DNA of 64,000 nucleotides from Gorsachius magnificus (GCA_034008185.1 CM067081.1:3657821-3721820), one strand, 5' to 3'; shown: positions 23,739 through 36,296, numbered from the stretch's first letter. The notes: generated by a model from the sequence alone, not told the origin. Made by a program: numbers and translations.

Positions 23739-25677
23739 AAAATCCACCTGATTGAGTTTAAAAAAAAAACTTTTAATGCATCATTCTAATTGCACCCTAT
23801 CTGTGAACCCTGAGGAGCCAATCCATATTCACACCCTCCTAGGACCTGCAGCACCAAGGCTCCAGCTGTCACTTAATAAAGCTTGCAAAGTGCCAATATA
23901 GCTAATCTTTCTCATTACTGACACCAGGAAATGACACATGGGTGGAAAGAAACCCCAGTCTGTCCCAGCCGTTGCTTGCCCACACCAGGAGGAAGAATGG
24001 GTCAGAATCCTTTGCCACCAGACTCAGGAGCTGTGTGATAGCACAGGCTACCTCTATTTAAAATAAGAAAAGATCAGTTTACAGAGAATTTAAAAAATGG
24101 GCCTCCAGGAAGCTGCAGTCTGCCTGAGGCCTTTTAACCTCATCACACTGTTCAAAACACAAAAAGAGCAGAGAAAACCAGAAACTACTAGGGACACTTT
24201 TTCTACTGAGATGGCCTCACCACCTAAGTCAGAGTTTCTTCTTCCTCCTAAGAAATCTGTGTGCTTAGCCTGTTTTATTATGAAATTAGTTTTTTGCATC
24301 GCTTCTCCTCTCTGCCTTCTCCCCTCCATATGCTGTTGGCCAACAGCACGTCACTGTTGGCCAACAGAGGGGCTTGAGAGTAATTACATTTCCTTGGGCT
24401 TAGTAAGTGCAGGCTTTCCCTGGGAAGCCCAGGTCTCAGCTATTCACTCATTCACCCACAATAATGTCTAAAACCGTAAACAATTTGGACAATAGAGTCC
24501 AACAGCCTCACCAAAACACTCCAGTGGGAGGAGGTTATAGGCAGAGAGAGCAGAAAATCTTTGTATCATTCAGGGGAAAAGATAATCTGCCAAGAGAGCC
24601 AGCTCTGTTGGAAATACAGCCTCATTACAGCTGGCACACACAAACATGTGGTTTTACCTTAGCAGGAATAATATGCACGAGCCCCACCAGTCCATAAAAG
24701 AGGAACTTCAGGGGTTTATATATTGCCCCGATTCCCATGAACGTGCCTCCCAGTAAAACAGAGCTGCCTTATCTGCCTCGCTTTTTTTTTTTATCTCAGG
24801 ATAACTCAGGCACCTTCATTACTCCGTAAGGAGATGCAGCTTTTCCCTCCCATGGAGCCCACTCATAGCTCCCTGGCACACTCTGAGTCATCAGTGCCCC
24901 TCAAGGGGAAACCACAGGGCTCAAGGTTTGGGATTTGGGTGGGAATTGAGCTCCTGGGGAGCTTTGCTGCCAGCAGGATGGCAGAGTAAGAGTAAAAGGG
25001 GGTAAAGGAGGGAGAGGAAACCCACCAAATAGGTATGGGTTTGCCCACAGATATCAACTATGATATCCCTCAAAGAATTAACAGAAACTTCTGGGCCATT
25101 TTATCTATGCCTTGCTAGCTCTCTCACAGCTTGAGACAGAAAGCATCACATTTCCAACGACAATACATTTCTGCCCCATCATACCCAATTTTTCATGTTC
25201 CAGAGGCAGGTTTCAGCTTAACCAGCTCTTTTCCCTCCACAATGTTTACATCCCCATGCATTTAGGTAGAGCAGCTGTATCTTTGTTCAGCTTCTGCTTG
25301 GCAAGGCCAGGCCAAGTAAGGCTTGCTCCTTCAACCCTCGTGTTTACTTCTTGAGGGGGAGAGGAGGAATAAAAGGAAGGTAACGCACCACACTCGGCAC
25401 TCAGGAGGGGAAACAAGAGGACCTTTGCTGCACAGCATTATGGAACCAGCATCTTATTGCTGGACCTCTTCAGGTGCCCCTGGCCAAGGTTGGTGTGAAG
25501 TCAGGTTGATGTCAGGAACTTCAGCAAGTCCCTTTCCCTCTCTGTATCCTCGTCCCATCTAAAGCTGTGTGTGCCTGTCCCCACTGACATGCAAGGTCTT
25601 TACAGAAGGCACCATCTCTTACTAAGCCAGCAATCGTCTCAGCAAAGGCTTCTGGTGCTCCTATCTCTTGCAATAGA
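23739..25677. other. Intergenic DNA with a palindrome pair
   Basis: Mostly unique sequence. It includes a duplicated palindrome at 24,332-24,367 and a T-run at about 24,783-24,792. No supported gene. Confidence 0.5.
24332..24367. promoter_or_regulatory. Two copies of a perfect 14-bp palindrome, CTGTTGGCCAACAG
   Basis: CTGTTGGCCAACAG occurs at 24,333-24,346 (extended to a 16-bp palindrome at 24,332-24,347) and again at 24,354-24,367, with CACGTCA between. The 21-bp period is about two helical turns. TTGGC/GCCAA half-sites resemble NFI sites but overlap, so the binding factor is unknown. Confidence 0.55.
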
Positions 25678-26062
25678 AATCATAGAATCACAGAATCATA
25701 GAATCCCAGGTTGGAAGGGACCTCAAGGATCATCTGGACCAACCTTTCTAGGCAAGAGCACAGTCTAGACAAGACGGCCCAGCACCCCGTCCAGCTGCAT
25801 CTTAAAAGTGTCCAATGTGGTGGAGTCAACCCCTCCCCTGGGGAGATTATTCCAATGGGTGACTGTTCTCATGGTGAAAAATTTCCCTCTTGTGTGCAGT
25901 CGGAATCTCCCCAAGAGCAACTTGTGTCCATTCCCCCTTGTCCTCTCCATGGGACTCCTCGTGAAAAGGGAGTCTCCATCTTCCTTGTGTCCACCCCTTA
26001 GGTACTGGTACATGGTGATGAGGTCCCCTCTAAGCCTCCTTTTCTCTAGGCTGAACAAATAG
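25678..26062 (-). mobile_element. CR1 LINE 3' part
   Basis: Three reversed octamers, the 'CCCAGGTTGGAAGGGACCTC' 3' UTR type and the reversed C-terminus ([33 protein letters not shown]). Open over 97 codons. Confidence 0.93.
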
Positions 26063-26802
26063 TCCTAGAGCACTTGCTGCTGAGGGACTCCAAGGGAGGA
26101 GACAGGCTGTGTTAGCAGCTAATACCATCCCACACATCCTTCTATGATGCAGAAGACCAGCTTCTGCCTTTACCATTAAATCTTGAGCTTTCCCTGCAGC
26201 CGACTCCTCACAAGACGATGTAAGTCTTCTAAGCATTGCTGACAACTGTCTGCTTGTTTCAGTATGACCCCATGCTTGGGTTCACAAGGTTTCTGGGTAT
26301 TGATGGGCATGTATTTTGGAGCATGAACAGCCAATCGATCAATGTTCACTGGTGCAAACTTGCTGAGATAAAATATTGGCTTCATTTGTTAAAGTTTAAT
26401 GACTGACCTGCCTGACAAAGCCAAGAACGCAATAGCTCCCATTTCTCTAGGCATGTTTAGCTATTAGGTAATTACACTTTAAGCTCAATGAACATTGTTC
26501 CTTTCAAAATATTTTCTTGCCACGCGGTTAAAAATACATGTAATTAAACCTCAGAGGAACGCATCACAAATTTATGGTCCGTGCAAAGCTGGGTTGAATG
26601 ACAACCCACTGGACTTTGTGGCGCCAGCAGTTCAGTGGGTGAGCGTGGCAGCTGCCCGCAAGGAGATGCAAAGCCATGAAGTCAGCATGCGTACGTCCTT
26701 TGGGGAACTCAGCAATGAGGGAAGACCGCAGCCTAAACCGAGGAGCTATTAAAGCAGGAAAAGATGCATATGTCATCTTGTCTGCAATACATACCATGCT
26801 CG

Positions 26803-26816
26803 GTTACCATAGCAAT
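26803..26816. promoter_or_regulatory. RFX X-box-like motif
   Basis: GTTACCATAGCAAT fits the RFX X-box pattern GTnRCC-n(0-3)-RGYAAC with one end mismatch. It sits in a block of unique sequence that looks like a distal element. Confidence 0.4.
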
Positions 26817-27532
26817 GGACGTTATAGGTAGCTTCAGAGGAGGGAGCGAGTGATTAGAAGACAGATAAGGGAGAAGACTCTGCTGTACGCTCTGCAGTTA
26901 GAGTATTTTCATTAAGATTACAAGGAATAGGATCTAGATATTAGGCAGTAGGTGTTTTCATTCTTGTCCTCATCGAACTTTAAAAGTATCAGCAGCAAGG
27001 GCATCCCTTGTTTCCCTTGGCAGGCAATTCCACCAGATGAAAAATTTTCCAAGTACCCAAGTATTTGGCCTCCTGTTGTCTTTATTTCCCAGTATGTGAT
27101 GCTTAATCTTCCCAAGTGACAAGCAAAACCACCCCAAGTCAATGTTTTCTTTTTAAATTTGGCTGCTCAAAGGCTAACTTCATCAAGTAATGGTTTTGTG
27201 CTTTGGGCTAAAAACTTGCTTCCAAGGCTTGAGTGCATAGGTGAATTTTATCTTTCAAATTAAAAGAAGGAAACAACTTTCATAACCACTTTATCTTAGA
27301 CTGAGGAAAGCAAAAGAATGGAAAAAATGCTGCCTTTTATTGGGACTGGAGTTATTTTGCTCTCCTGGCCTGGTTCCTGTACAAAATGATGCCTGTGTGG
27401 TCTTTCGCCTAGCCATTAGGCATCAACACTTTGAAGCCTGTTGGCCAGTACCACCCCACTTTCAGAAAAGGTCTTTGCCACGCTGTGGGGGTAGGAAGTT
27501 CCTACAAGTTTCATTAATATCAGCAACCAGGG

Positions 27533-27576
27533 AAAGGAGAATTAAAGGCAAATTAAAGGAGAATTACATGCAAATT
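27533..27576 (+). repeat. 22-bp tandem duplication with an octamer in the second unit
   Basis: Two adjacent 22-bp units differ at two positions. The changed bases in unit two create ATGCAAAT (27,568-27,575), the POU-factor octamer, next to an ATTAAT homeodomain-like site. Confidence 0.75.
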
Positions 27577-28064
27577 AATCTATGTTAATGGGCCCACTAA
27601 TGGCAAGGCAATTTCTTACTTATCTTGCAAGGATCAGTCAGCAAATGCCCACTGGTCCACCAGCTGGTACCTCAGGGCCCTACCAAAAATAATGTAGGTT
27701 GCCCGTTCCTCACCAAAACTGTAGGGGACACTGGGAAGAACTGTCAGTAGTTCAGGATACAAATGGAAATCAGGAAACCAAGTTTCATTGCTTAGGGAAC
27801 AAGAAAAGTATGTCAACAGCTTTCTCCAACAACAGCATTTAAAAAACAGCTAAGTATCGTCTATTGTTTCCTTCTTTTCCACAGCACATGTCGCTGCAGG
27901 GCTTGTTTCAGCAATGTACTCGTACCCACACATTTAACGAAGGCCACAGGTGTTCAGTGAAACTCATAATCCTCCGCAGAAGTGAAATCAATAGAGCTTT
28001 AGCAAATGCAAAATGTTGAGTGAGTGTTTAAGAGCTTTCTGGGACAAAAGTTGCACATAACTTT

Positions 28065-28125
28065 GGAGGTATGGACAAAAGACCTCCAGAAGTCCTTCCC
28101 AACCCAAATTGTTCTTTGAGTTTGC
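28065..28125 (+). mobile_element. Very short CR1 3' end fragment
   Basis: GACCTCCAGAAGTCCTTCCC and AACCCAAATTGTTCTTTGAG follow the CR1 3' terminal consensus with decayed octamers. Only about 60 bases are recognisable. Confidence 0.55.
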
Positions 28126-28314
28126 ATCTTGAGAGCTGTCCCTGTAGTCTGCAGGCACAGTTCTTACCTTGTTAGTTGTTACCTTGTCAATGTAAATGAG
28201 TCTTATTTTCCAGACTGTCCTCTAAGAGAATTTCCAGGTCTCTGATTGTGTGGATAAAGGGCCTCATCCCATGCTTCAATATCTTTTGGGGGATGAGATG
28301 ACCAAAGTAGCTTA

Positions 28315-28861
28315 GAATCATAGAACCATAGAATGGTTTGGGTTGGAAGGGACCCCTAGAGGTCACCCAGTCCAACCCCCCTGCAGGAGCAGGGACACCC
28401 CTAACTAGATCAGGTTGCTCACAGCCCCATCCAACCTGGCCTTGAATGTTCCCAGGGATGGGGCCTCCACCCCCTCTCTGGGCAACCCCTGCCAGGGTTT
28501 TACCACCCTTGTTGTAAAGAATTTCTTCCTTATATCCAGTCTAAACCTACCCTGCTTCAGTTTAAAACCATCACCCCTTGTCCTGTCACAGCTGGCCCTA
28601 CTAGAAAGATTTTCCCCATCTTTCCTATAGGCCCCCTTTAAGCCCTGAACGGCCGCACTCAGCTCTGTCCGCAGCCTTCTCTTCTCCAGGCTGAACACCC
28701 CCAACTCCCCCAGCCTGGCCTCATAAGAGAGGTGCTCCAGCCCTTGGATCATTTTAGTAGCCCTCCCCTGGACCCGGACCCGCTCCAACAGGTCCAAGTC
28801 CTTCTTGTGCTGAGGGCTCCAGAGCTGGATGCAGCACTCCAGCTGAGGTCTCACCAGAGCC
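28315..28861 (-). mobile_element. CR1 LINE, 5'-truncated, with the terminal stop kept
   Basis: Reverse copy with an open frame of 149 codons ([25 protein letters not shown] through DGAVSNLI). Unlike several relatives in the window it retains TAG (28,405-28,407 on the reverse strand) after SNLI. The 5' end breaks within RPQLE. Confidence 0.95.
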
Positions 28862-30545
28862 TATCCACCTTTCACCCTATCCAAGTAGGGTGCTACTTCC
28901 CTGAATGCACCACACAGATTCTTTCAGTATGGATTACCAGGGTAAATACGGACTGCGCAGTCCACCTTTGATTTTCAAAGATTTCCACTTTCTCAAAGGG
29001 CTTCTGATTCCATGCAGTTTATATAGGAAATAGAGATGAAGAAACTTCTAAGGATCTGAGGATCCAAACACATGGAACTGAGTGGAAATGCCAACATTAG
29101 AAAGATGCCAACACCCCTTCAATCTACAGATTGATCTGCTGATGCCAACATGAAGCTCTTCAAACAAAACTGAGAAGAAAAAGAAAAAAAATCCCATGCT
29201 TTATTTCTTTCCTTGAGTGATCTTACGAACCTTGATGACTCCAGGTAGCATTCATCCTAGCTGAGGATGTGACCTGCCATAAACAGAATGAACTCAATCT
29301 ACAAATTCCATTGCAGAAACAGATCTTGAAAGCATGACAGGGTTTTCCCACTCATTGGCCCCAGGGCTTAACCATGAATGATAGCAGAAAGAGCTTAGGA
29401 GACATTGATCTCATCCAAGTAAATCTAAATATTTATTAACTCAAGAGCTAAATATTGACTGATGTCAAAGGGAAGTCAATAGCTGCAATGAGAGACTCAA
29501 CATATATAGAAAGGAAACAAACAGTCCAGTGAGCAGCTTGCTGGGAAACAACCCCCCACTTCCCAGTAGCAGCCAGGTGGACAAAAGCCCCCACTTCCCT
29601 TGGGCAGGCTGTATAGGCTCCACAATACCTGAAAAATAGATGTTTGGCCCCAGTGGGGTGATAAAATTATAAGTGCCCAGGCCTCCGCTGTCTGTGGAGA
29701 GAAGGAATCTAGGGACGATTCAGAGAAACTGAATGAGACCCTGCTTCACTCCCTCGGTGGATGGGACCCAGGCAATGCTGTAGAAGGCTCGGCGTTCCTG
29801 CGTGATAATCTGTGACCCAAGCTACTGCACAGCAAGAAGAGGGAGCTGCCCTCCCTTTCTGCTGCTGAGTTTTGGTCAAAATGCGGAAAAGAAGGCCTCC
29901 CTCAGCCCAAGGGAGCCGCAATCCATAGATCCCACTAGCCAAAAGAGTGTCCAATCCACCAGGCAACGGGAGCAACTGGGGTGAGGGGAGAGCAGGGATA
30001 GGGGATAAATGGTGAAGAAGGGGCTCTCCTCTGTCCCTCTTGCTGAAGCCAGATCACCAGGCACTGAGGAGAGCAAAATTCATGTGGCCAGACAAGAAGA
30101 ATGAGCAAGAGGAACCTTGATTCTTGCCTACAGCCAAGGGGTTTCCACTAGGAGGAGCTGGGTTCTGCCTCCTTTTCCAAATATTTTTTGTGTATCTTTC
30201 CCACTGGCCCTCAATCATGAAAGGTATAATCAACACTGTGATGGAAGAGGGGACCCAGTTTTCCATACAGGTCCATTTGTCAGCACAGACCAAGTGAGTT
30301 GACTGCAGTCAATCACTGATGAGTGAACTTCCATCCATAAGACATGGTCCAGTGACAAAGGGTGAGGATGGACCTGGAACTTCACTGTGCATTTTTAAGC
30401 TCTCAATAACACACTATAAAACCTGCAAAATGCCAGTCTTAAAAAAAAGAAAAAAAAAAAGGTTGCAAGTTGTTTGAAGAAAATAAATATAGGAGCAGAG
30501 GGAAGAACAAAATACAAAATACCACTGGAACAACCTGTACTTTTC
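28862..30545. other. Intergenic DNA, nothing recognised
   Basis: Unique sequence with an A-rich tract at about 30,440-30,460. No supported gene. Confidence 0.5.
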
Positions 30546-30958
30546 ATAGAGTCATAGAATCACAGAACTGTTTAGTTTGGAAAAGACCTTTCAGATCATC
30601 AAGCCCAACCATTCCCCTAACCCTGCCATCCCACCACTAAACCCTGGCCGTAAGCACCGCCTCTGCCCGGCTGTTAAATCCCCCCAGGGCTGGGGACTCG
30701 ACCCCTTCCCTAGGCAGCCCCTTCCAGGGCCTGACAGCCCTTTGGGGAAGGAATTGTTCCCCAGGGCCAACCTCACCCTGCCCTGGCACAACTTGAGGCC
30801 GCTGCCCCTCGTCCCATCGCCCCTTCCCTGGGAGCAGAGCCCGACCCCCCCAGCTCCCCCCTCCTCTCAGGCAGTTGTAGGCAGCGATGAGGGCTCCCCT
30901 CAGCCTCCTCTGCTCCAGACAAAACAACCCCAGCTCCCTCAGCCGCTCCTTTGAACCA
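30546..30958 (-). mobile_element. CR1 LINE 3' part
   Basis: The reversed octamers and 'TTTGGAAAAGACC' 3' UTR are followed by reversed LEQRRLRGALIAAYNCLRGGGSWGG, the same subgroup as the copy at 6,096. Confidence 0.93.
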
Positions 30959-33908
30959 AGCCTGTATACAGTAGAGTGCAATGCGTTTCCACGATTGCCA
31001 AGCTCCCCTGAATGTTGTGGGCACAGCTGCAGGTGTTTTTTTTTTTAAATTTTGCTTGTTACAGGAGTTCAAAAAAATCTCTACTTCTAGTTCTGACTTA
31101 CTACAGGACTCCCACAAGGGTGGGGAACATTCCCAGAGCAGACAGATACACCTACCTCTTTCACATTTTCTCAGTGGGAACTGGTGGTGGTTGTTTGTTA
31201 TTATTACAGACGGCTTTTTTTCTAACTTTTTGCAATAACTGAACTCTTCCAGAAGTAATCATGCTGTCTGCTGCCGTGGGTGCTTCCTTCTGAGAAATCT
31301 CATCAAATGCAATAGAGCTTGGACAAATTCCTAAGACATCTGCTCTATCTCAGCCAGGTTCGTGAGCAATCTCTTGCACAGCAGAAAGGGAAGGCTCCTT
31401 CCCCTCCAGGAATACCCAGGGAGGGGGACACGTCAGGGAGAAGATCAGAGTTGGGGATTGCAAGGCACCCATCCAGCTTTGTGTTTTTTTCCAACAGTTT
31501 GGTTGGAAACCTCCTCTCCTGGGATTGCATAAGAGGAGGAAGGAAAATGAGATCTCAGGGAGGGACTCAAATATCATAGGGCAAAACTCCAATACTAGCT
31601 CTTCTTACTAATCCAGTTTATGTCATCCTCATGCACTCTTTAACTCCTTTTGCCTGGTATGTGTCTAGAATTTATTCAGGAGAAACTCAGAGTGATTCAG
31701 ATAACTTTCCTTTGGCTTAAGAGTTGTCTGGGTTTTAACAAGCCAAACCAGTCATGATGTTATCAGATGTTGAGAAACAAGGAACTGAGCTGGTGTCTTC
31801 TGGGAACGGAAGGTCAGAAAGAGGCTCAGCAAGGCCCTGGAGGAACAGAGCTGGGAGAAGATGTCTTACGGTCCCCAGACCTGCTAGGGTCTCTGCAGCA
31901 GCAGTATATGAGGGTTATTTGGAGTGATGCTGTTCAGGGCCATAGGGCCAGAAAGAAAACTGAAGATCCATCTGTGCTGGGGCAGAGCTGAGCTGGAGAA
32001 ATGGGCCATAACCACAGACCAAACCCTCATGCCCCCAGACTGCAGGAGAGGAAAGAAGCTGGGCTGAGGGACAGCACATCTGAGACCTGGCTTTCAGATG
32101 TTTCAACGTGGTGCTGGCAATATTATATCTAGACCTTAAAATCAGGGTGAAATGGAGTAATTTTAGCAGAACCGCCCTCATCTACTTTTCCAAAGGGAAA
32201 AAGAAGGGTAACCCATGGCTACAGTGGTACCTAAAACCCCAAGTGAGGTCCTAGCATCACTTGGTGCTGCATGACCTCAAGAAAATCCCTTTCTATTCCG
32301 TCTTTCATCCTACCCTGGTGCGTTTAGGCAGCGAACTGTCTGAGACAGGTGGGGAAATTTGTCCTGTGTGGCTGGCGTGGTTTGTGAAGGCCCAGCCCAC
32401 GGGACCACACAGCTCTGGGAAAACCTTGGTTTATCTTTAAGAAAACATGCTCCCATGTGGCAAAGAAATAGAAATGGTAGTGGTGGGAAACGTGACCTTA
32501 AGACTAAATGTCCTCTAAAAATAACCTTGGTGTTATCATGGTAATTAACTGGGTTTGATCTGCTGGAGGAAGCATCCATCTTGACTGTCTTGACGTCTTG
32601 ACTGCCCAGCCAAGGCACTTTGTGATGGAGGGTTTCATGGTGCAGAGACGTGGACCATGACAGCAGGAGGTATCACTTTGTCATCCATCCCTGCAGGGCA
32701 TGGAGCAGGATGAGGACACCCCACTTCCAGGAGAAGTGTAGATCTCACTGGGAGATGGTTGTGGGATCTAAGAAGCAGAGATGGACATGCACCCAGCCTA
32801 ATTTTGTATTAGCATCACACCAGGACTAATCCCTACCCACAGATCACCCAGAATTAAATTGTCAGCCCTCTCCCCACTTTGATTTCGGCCAACTCCGTCA
32901 AACTGGGAAAATTTTATTAAAATCTCTCTTAGCATTAGACGTTCAAGCCAAAACACCTCTCAGTTGATTATTTTTTTAATCTGAGCAACAAAATCTCTGA
33001 GTACACAAATTCCCCGCATCCCTCTAGCAGCAGCTATTGCAAAGCATGTTCATTTTAGGCTTCAAATAAATAAAACAAAATTTGAAGATCTTACTTTAGC
33101 AAAATTCAGAGGTTTTAAGCCAGGTTCATGTTTTTCAGCTATTCCTTTCAAATCACCAGACCTGGCAGTGCTGACCGCTGGACTTTATTTCAGCTCAAGA
33201 GTTTAATTCCCAATTTCTCCAGCTTCGAGCTGTCGTTTTGCTTTACTGAGGCCAAATTTGACATGGCAAAGGCCTAGCATGAGGCAGGAAAAATGAACAA
33301 AATGGAAAATTCAACAAAAGCTTCCAGCTTAGCAACTTCCCCTACCCAGAGCTGCAATAATGAACCAGCGTGAAGACCTGGGTGAACGGATCGTTACAGC
33401 AGAATGCTCATGTCTGGAGATGTCAACGCCACCTTCTCACAGAAAATCACAACCCAGATTAAGGGGTTTTCCCAGGGTTTTCTGCGAAAAGCACTTGGCT
33501 CAGCTGAGTCATGAGCAGAGATTTGCTCTGTCTGGCTCCCTGGGGCTGCTCGTCCCCACCTTGGCAGAGCTCTCCCAGTTGGATGGTGATTCCCAAAAAG
33601 CAGCTCCTGAGAGGTGGGTGCAGGGTCTGTGCATAACGCAGGCTGGGAAACCCAGAGGGTGGAGAGGAACCCCTGCCATCTCCTCCTGATGCCCCCGGTA
33701 TCTCCTGCCTCGAGCCCCGAGCCGTGGTCGCTGGGGCGGGGGGAGCTCACCCTGCAAACCTTCAGGAAGGCTCTGGAGTGATGTTCTTAGAGAAAGCAGC
33801 TGAGCAGAGCAAAAAAACTGCCTTTTCGCCACCTTTTCATCACAAAGAGATGCTGAATGAAAATCTCAGCCACCCGCTTGCGTGAGGGTCGTGGTCTGAG
33901 CAAACTTC
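30959..33908. other. Intergenic DNA with one regulatory-looking block
   Basis: Unique sequence. The part at 32,870-33,360 is AT-rich, free of repeats and of even composition, as conserved non-coding elements often are. No coding exon is supported. Confidence 0.45.
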
Positions 33909-34268
33909 ACAGAATCACAGAATGGCAAGGGTTGGAAGGGACCTCGGGAGATCACCCAGTCCGAACCCCCTGCTCAAGCAGGTTCTCCTAGAGCATGTTA
34001 CACAGGACTTCATCCAGGCGGGGGTTGAATATCTCCAGAGAAGGAGACTCCACAGCCCCCCTGGGCAGCCTGGGCCAGGGCTCGGGCACCCTCAGAGTAA
34101 AGAAGCTTTTCCTCATATTCAACTGGAACCTCTTATGTCTCAGTTTGTGCCCATTGCCCCTTGTCCTGTCGCTGGGCACCACTGCAAAGAGTCTGGCTCC
34201 GTCCTCATGACTTCCACCCTTAAGATATTTGTATGTGTTGATGAGGTCCCCTCTCAGTCTTCTCTTCG
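33909..34268 (-). mobile_element. CR1 LINE 3' part, ATTCTGTG type
   Basis: The reversed ends read CACAGAATCACAGAATGG with 'GGAAGGGACCTCGGGAGATCA'. The reversed coding end ([24 protein letters not shown]) is like the copy at 8,128. Confidence 0.92.
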
Positions 34269-35199
34269 ACCACTGGTATTGGGCATGCGGTGCATTTCAA
34301 AGCACCAGCGCTACCAAAAGTAAGCACAGGGAGCCTGGTTGCACCTTCTTAACCTAATTTTTTTTTTAAGAAACAGGCAACCACAGAGCTTGGGACCTGG
34401 CATGGGCCTGTCACAGGCCACTGGCTGTGGCTAGCACGCTGGGGATGCAGCGTCAGAAGCTGCAGCCAGCTGCAGGATGAGGCCCCTGGGGCTCACAGAC
34501 CCTCCAGGACCCTTTTCCCTTGCCCAAAGTGTCACAGCACCACGACACTGGGGACACTCCTGATTCTTTTTCCAGTACCAGCATCACGACTGGAGCCACC
34601 ACTGGACCAAAACACTTTAAAGTCAAGAAATCCTGGTGCGGAGCTGTTCTTTCACAACCTCCTTTAGAGAAGCCCCAGAGATTGCCCACCCTACACTGAT
34701 GGGGTCCAGACTCTCTGTTCCCCAGACTGTGGGTTACTACCTGTTTTTTGGGTTGGCTTTTTTTTTTTTTTCCTTTCTTTATCCTATTTCAGGGATTGCA
34801 CCCCTGTATATTTATATAATTTGTATAACTGATAAGCCCCAGACTCCTGCCTGCTGGTGCTGCTCAGAACTTTGTGCTGCCTTGTCTTGCTCTGTACCCT
34901 GGGGTGCCAGAGCTGACCTTGACCCTGTACAAAAAAAAATGGGTTTAGGCAGTGGTCGGGAATAGGACCCACTCCTGCAAATACAGCCCTGCCGAGGCCA
35001 GGGCTGGGAAGAAGGCTGTGCTCTCCGGGTAATTCCCGAGTGATCCCGCAAAAGCAAAGGGATGATAAGGGGGTTTACCCAAAGGGGGATGCAGAGCAGG
35101 GAGGGGGAGCCTGTATGTGTGCAAAGCCGGCTTGACATCCCCCCCCCCCTCCCCCTCCCCCCAGATGTTCCCTTGTGTACACCATTGTTGAGCTCCCTC
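34269..35199. other. DNA leading into the CpG island
   Basis: Unique sequence with T-runs at about 34,759-34,771 and rising G/C after 34,960. No coding exon recognised. Confidence 0.45.
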
Positions 35200-35256
35200 C
35201 TCCCTCCTCCTGCGGGGAAGGGGGCAGCCCGCTCGCCCGGCCAGCTGCACGCCAGC

Positions 35257-35304
35257 AGGAGGAGGAGGAGGAGGAGGAGGAGGAGGAGGAGGAGGAGGAG
35301 GAGG
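35257..35304 (+). repeat. (AGG)n microsatellite, about 16 units
   Basis: Uninterrupted AGG triplets lie inside the CpG island. This explains the long glutamate/arginine/serine runs in spurious frames here. The purine-only strand can form triplex or G-quadruplex structure. Confidence 0.95.
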
Positions 35305-35393
35305 GGGGAAGGGGACACCCGGCCCCAAGCCTCGCTGCTGCCGCTCCCCGCCGTGGGAACCGGCCCGGCGGGGGTCCCCCCCGACCCCGGGGT

Positions 35394-35412
35394 CCCCCCC
35401 CCCCCCCCCCCC
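35394..35412 (+). repeat. C19 homopolymer with neighbouring C-runs
   Basis: A run of 19 C bases follows shorter C and G runs at 35,370-35,392. The minus strand has strong G-quadruplex potential close to the presumed promoter. Confidence 0.9.
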
Positions 35413-36074
35413 GCTCGCGGTAGGGGAGCGCGGCCCTCCCTGCCCCCTCCCCGGGGAGCTGGGGATGCGCAGGGCCAGCTCCGGGGGTGTCTGAGGGGGG
35501 GGCAGGACACCACCACCCCACCCCCCAACCTCCGAGTGGGGAAACTTTTTAGGTGTGATGAGTTTGCCTCGCGTGGGGGCTCAGCGGGGGGGGCATCGGG
35601 GGGGGGCATCGGCTGCAAAGGGCCGGTGCGAAGGGTGGGGGGACGGACAGAGGTCTCGGGTGGACGTAAACTACTTTTTCCCCACCTCTGGCTTTCCCAA
35701 AAGGGGAATTTTGGGGGGCAGCGGGTAGGTACGAGCCCCCAGCCCGGCTCCCTCGTCCCGGAGGGCTGCAGCCGGGGCGGGATGAAGCCTTTCCAGCCGG
35801 GATCTCCTCCTTCCCCCGGTGCAATGGTGGTTTGCGGAGGGTTTGGGATTGCCACGGCTGCAAAAGTAACCCGAGGAGCAGCCGGAGGCTCCGCACCGCC
35901 TCCCCTGCCCGCTCTCGGGGCTTTGATTTCACCCAGGGCTCCCAATCTCCCCTCCTCTCCCCCCCCCCTTCCCCCTTTTCCCGGCCCTCCCCTCCCAGCA
36001 AGGCGGTCGGGGAGAAGCCAGAGGCTTTTTTTGCCGGGTTCTGGTGCTGGGAGGCTCGCGGGGTTTTGCAGCTC

Positions 36075-36090
36075 ACCCAAGGTAAGGGGG
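36075..36090 (+). other. Strong splice donor, candidate end of a non-coding first exon
   Basis: ACCCAAG ends at 36,081 and is followed by GTAAGG at 36,082, a near-ideal donor inside the CpG island. An exon ending here could join the TSKU coding exon acceptor at 51,995 or the acceptor at 37,843. The transcription start cannot be placed from sequence alone. Confidence 0.5.
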
Positions 36091-36296
36091 GGAAAGGAGA
36101 AGAAGGGAGGGGTAAAGCTTGGGGGGGTCGCCTGGATGGGGTGAAGAGGCTGGAAGGTGCGGGGGGGGGGTGTTCTCACACCCCACCCCCCCACCCCCCC
36201 CCAGATTGCAAATATATGTGCAGGGCAAAGCTCCCTGCCTGGGAATTTCCCATGCCTGTAAGTGGATTAAGCTGGAGGGGAAGGTGTGTTTGGGGA

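Larger units (their letters stand above)
26063..28064. other. Intergenic DNA with candidate regulatory blocks
   Basis: Unique sequence. The part at 26,400-26,830 has balanced composition with homeodomain-like, AP-1/CRE-like and RFX-like sites. A 22-bp tandem duplication lies at 27,533-27,576. No coding exon is supported. Confidence 0.5.

Noticed and set aside
35062..36144. 360-codon plus-strand open frame in the CpG island
   Set aside because: Low-complexity arginine and proline runs from simple repeats, crossing the strong splice donor at 36,082. Not protein-like.
34812..36194. 460-codon minus-strand open frame across the CpG island
   Set aside because: Made of proline/glycine/serine runs from C- and G-rich DNA and the AGG repeat, with an equally long frame on the other strand. 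G/C-rich DNA has few stops. No domain is visible.
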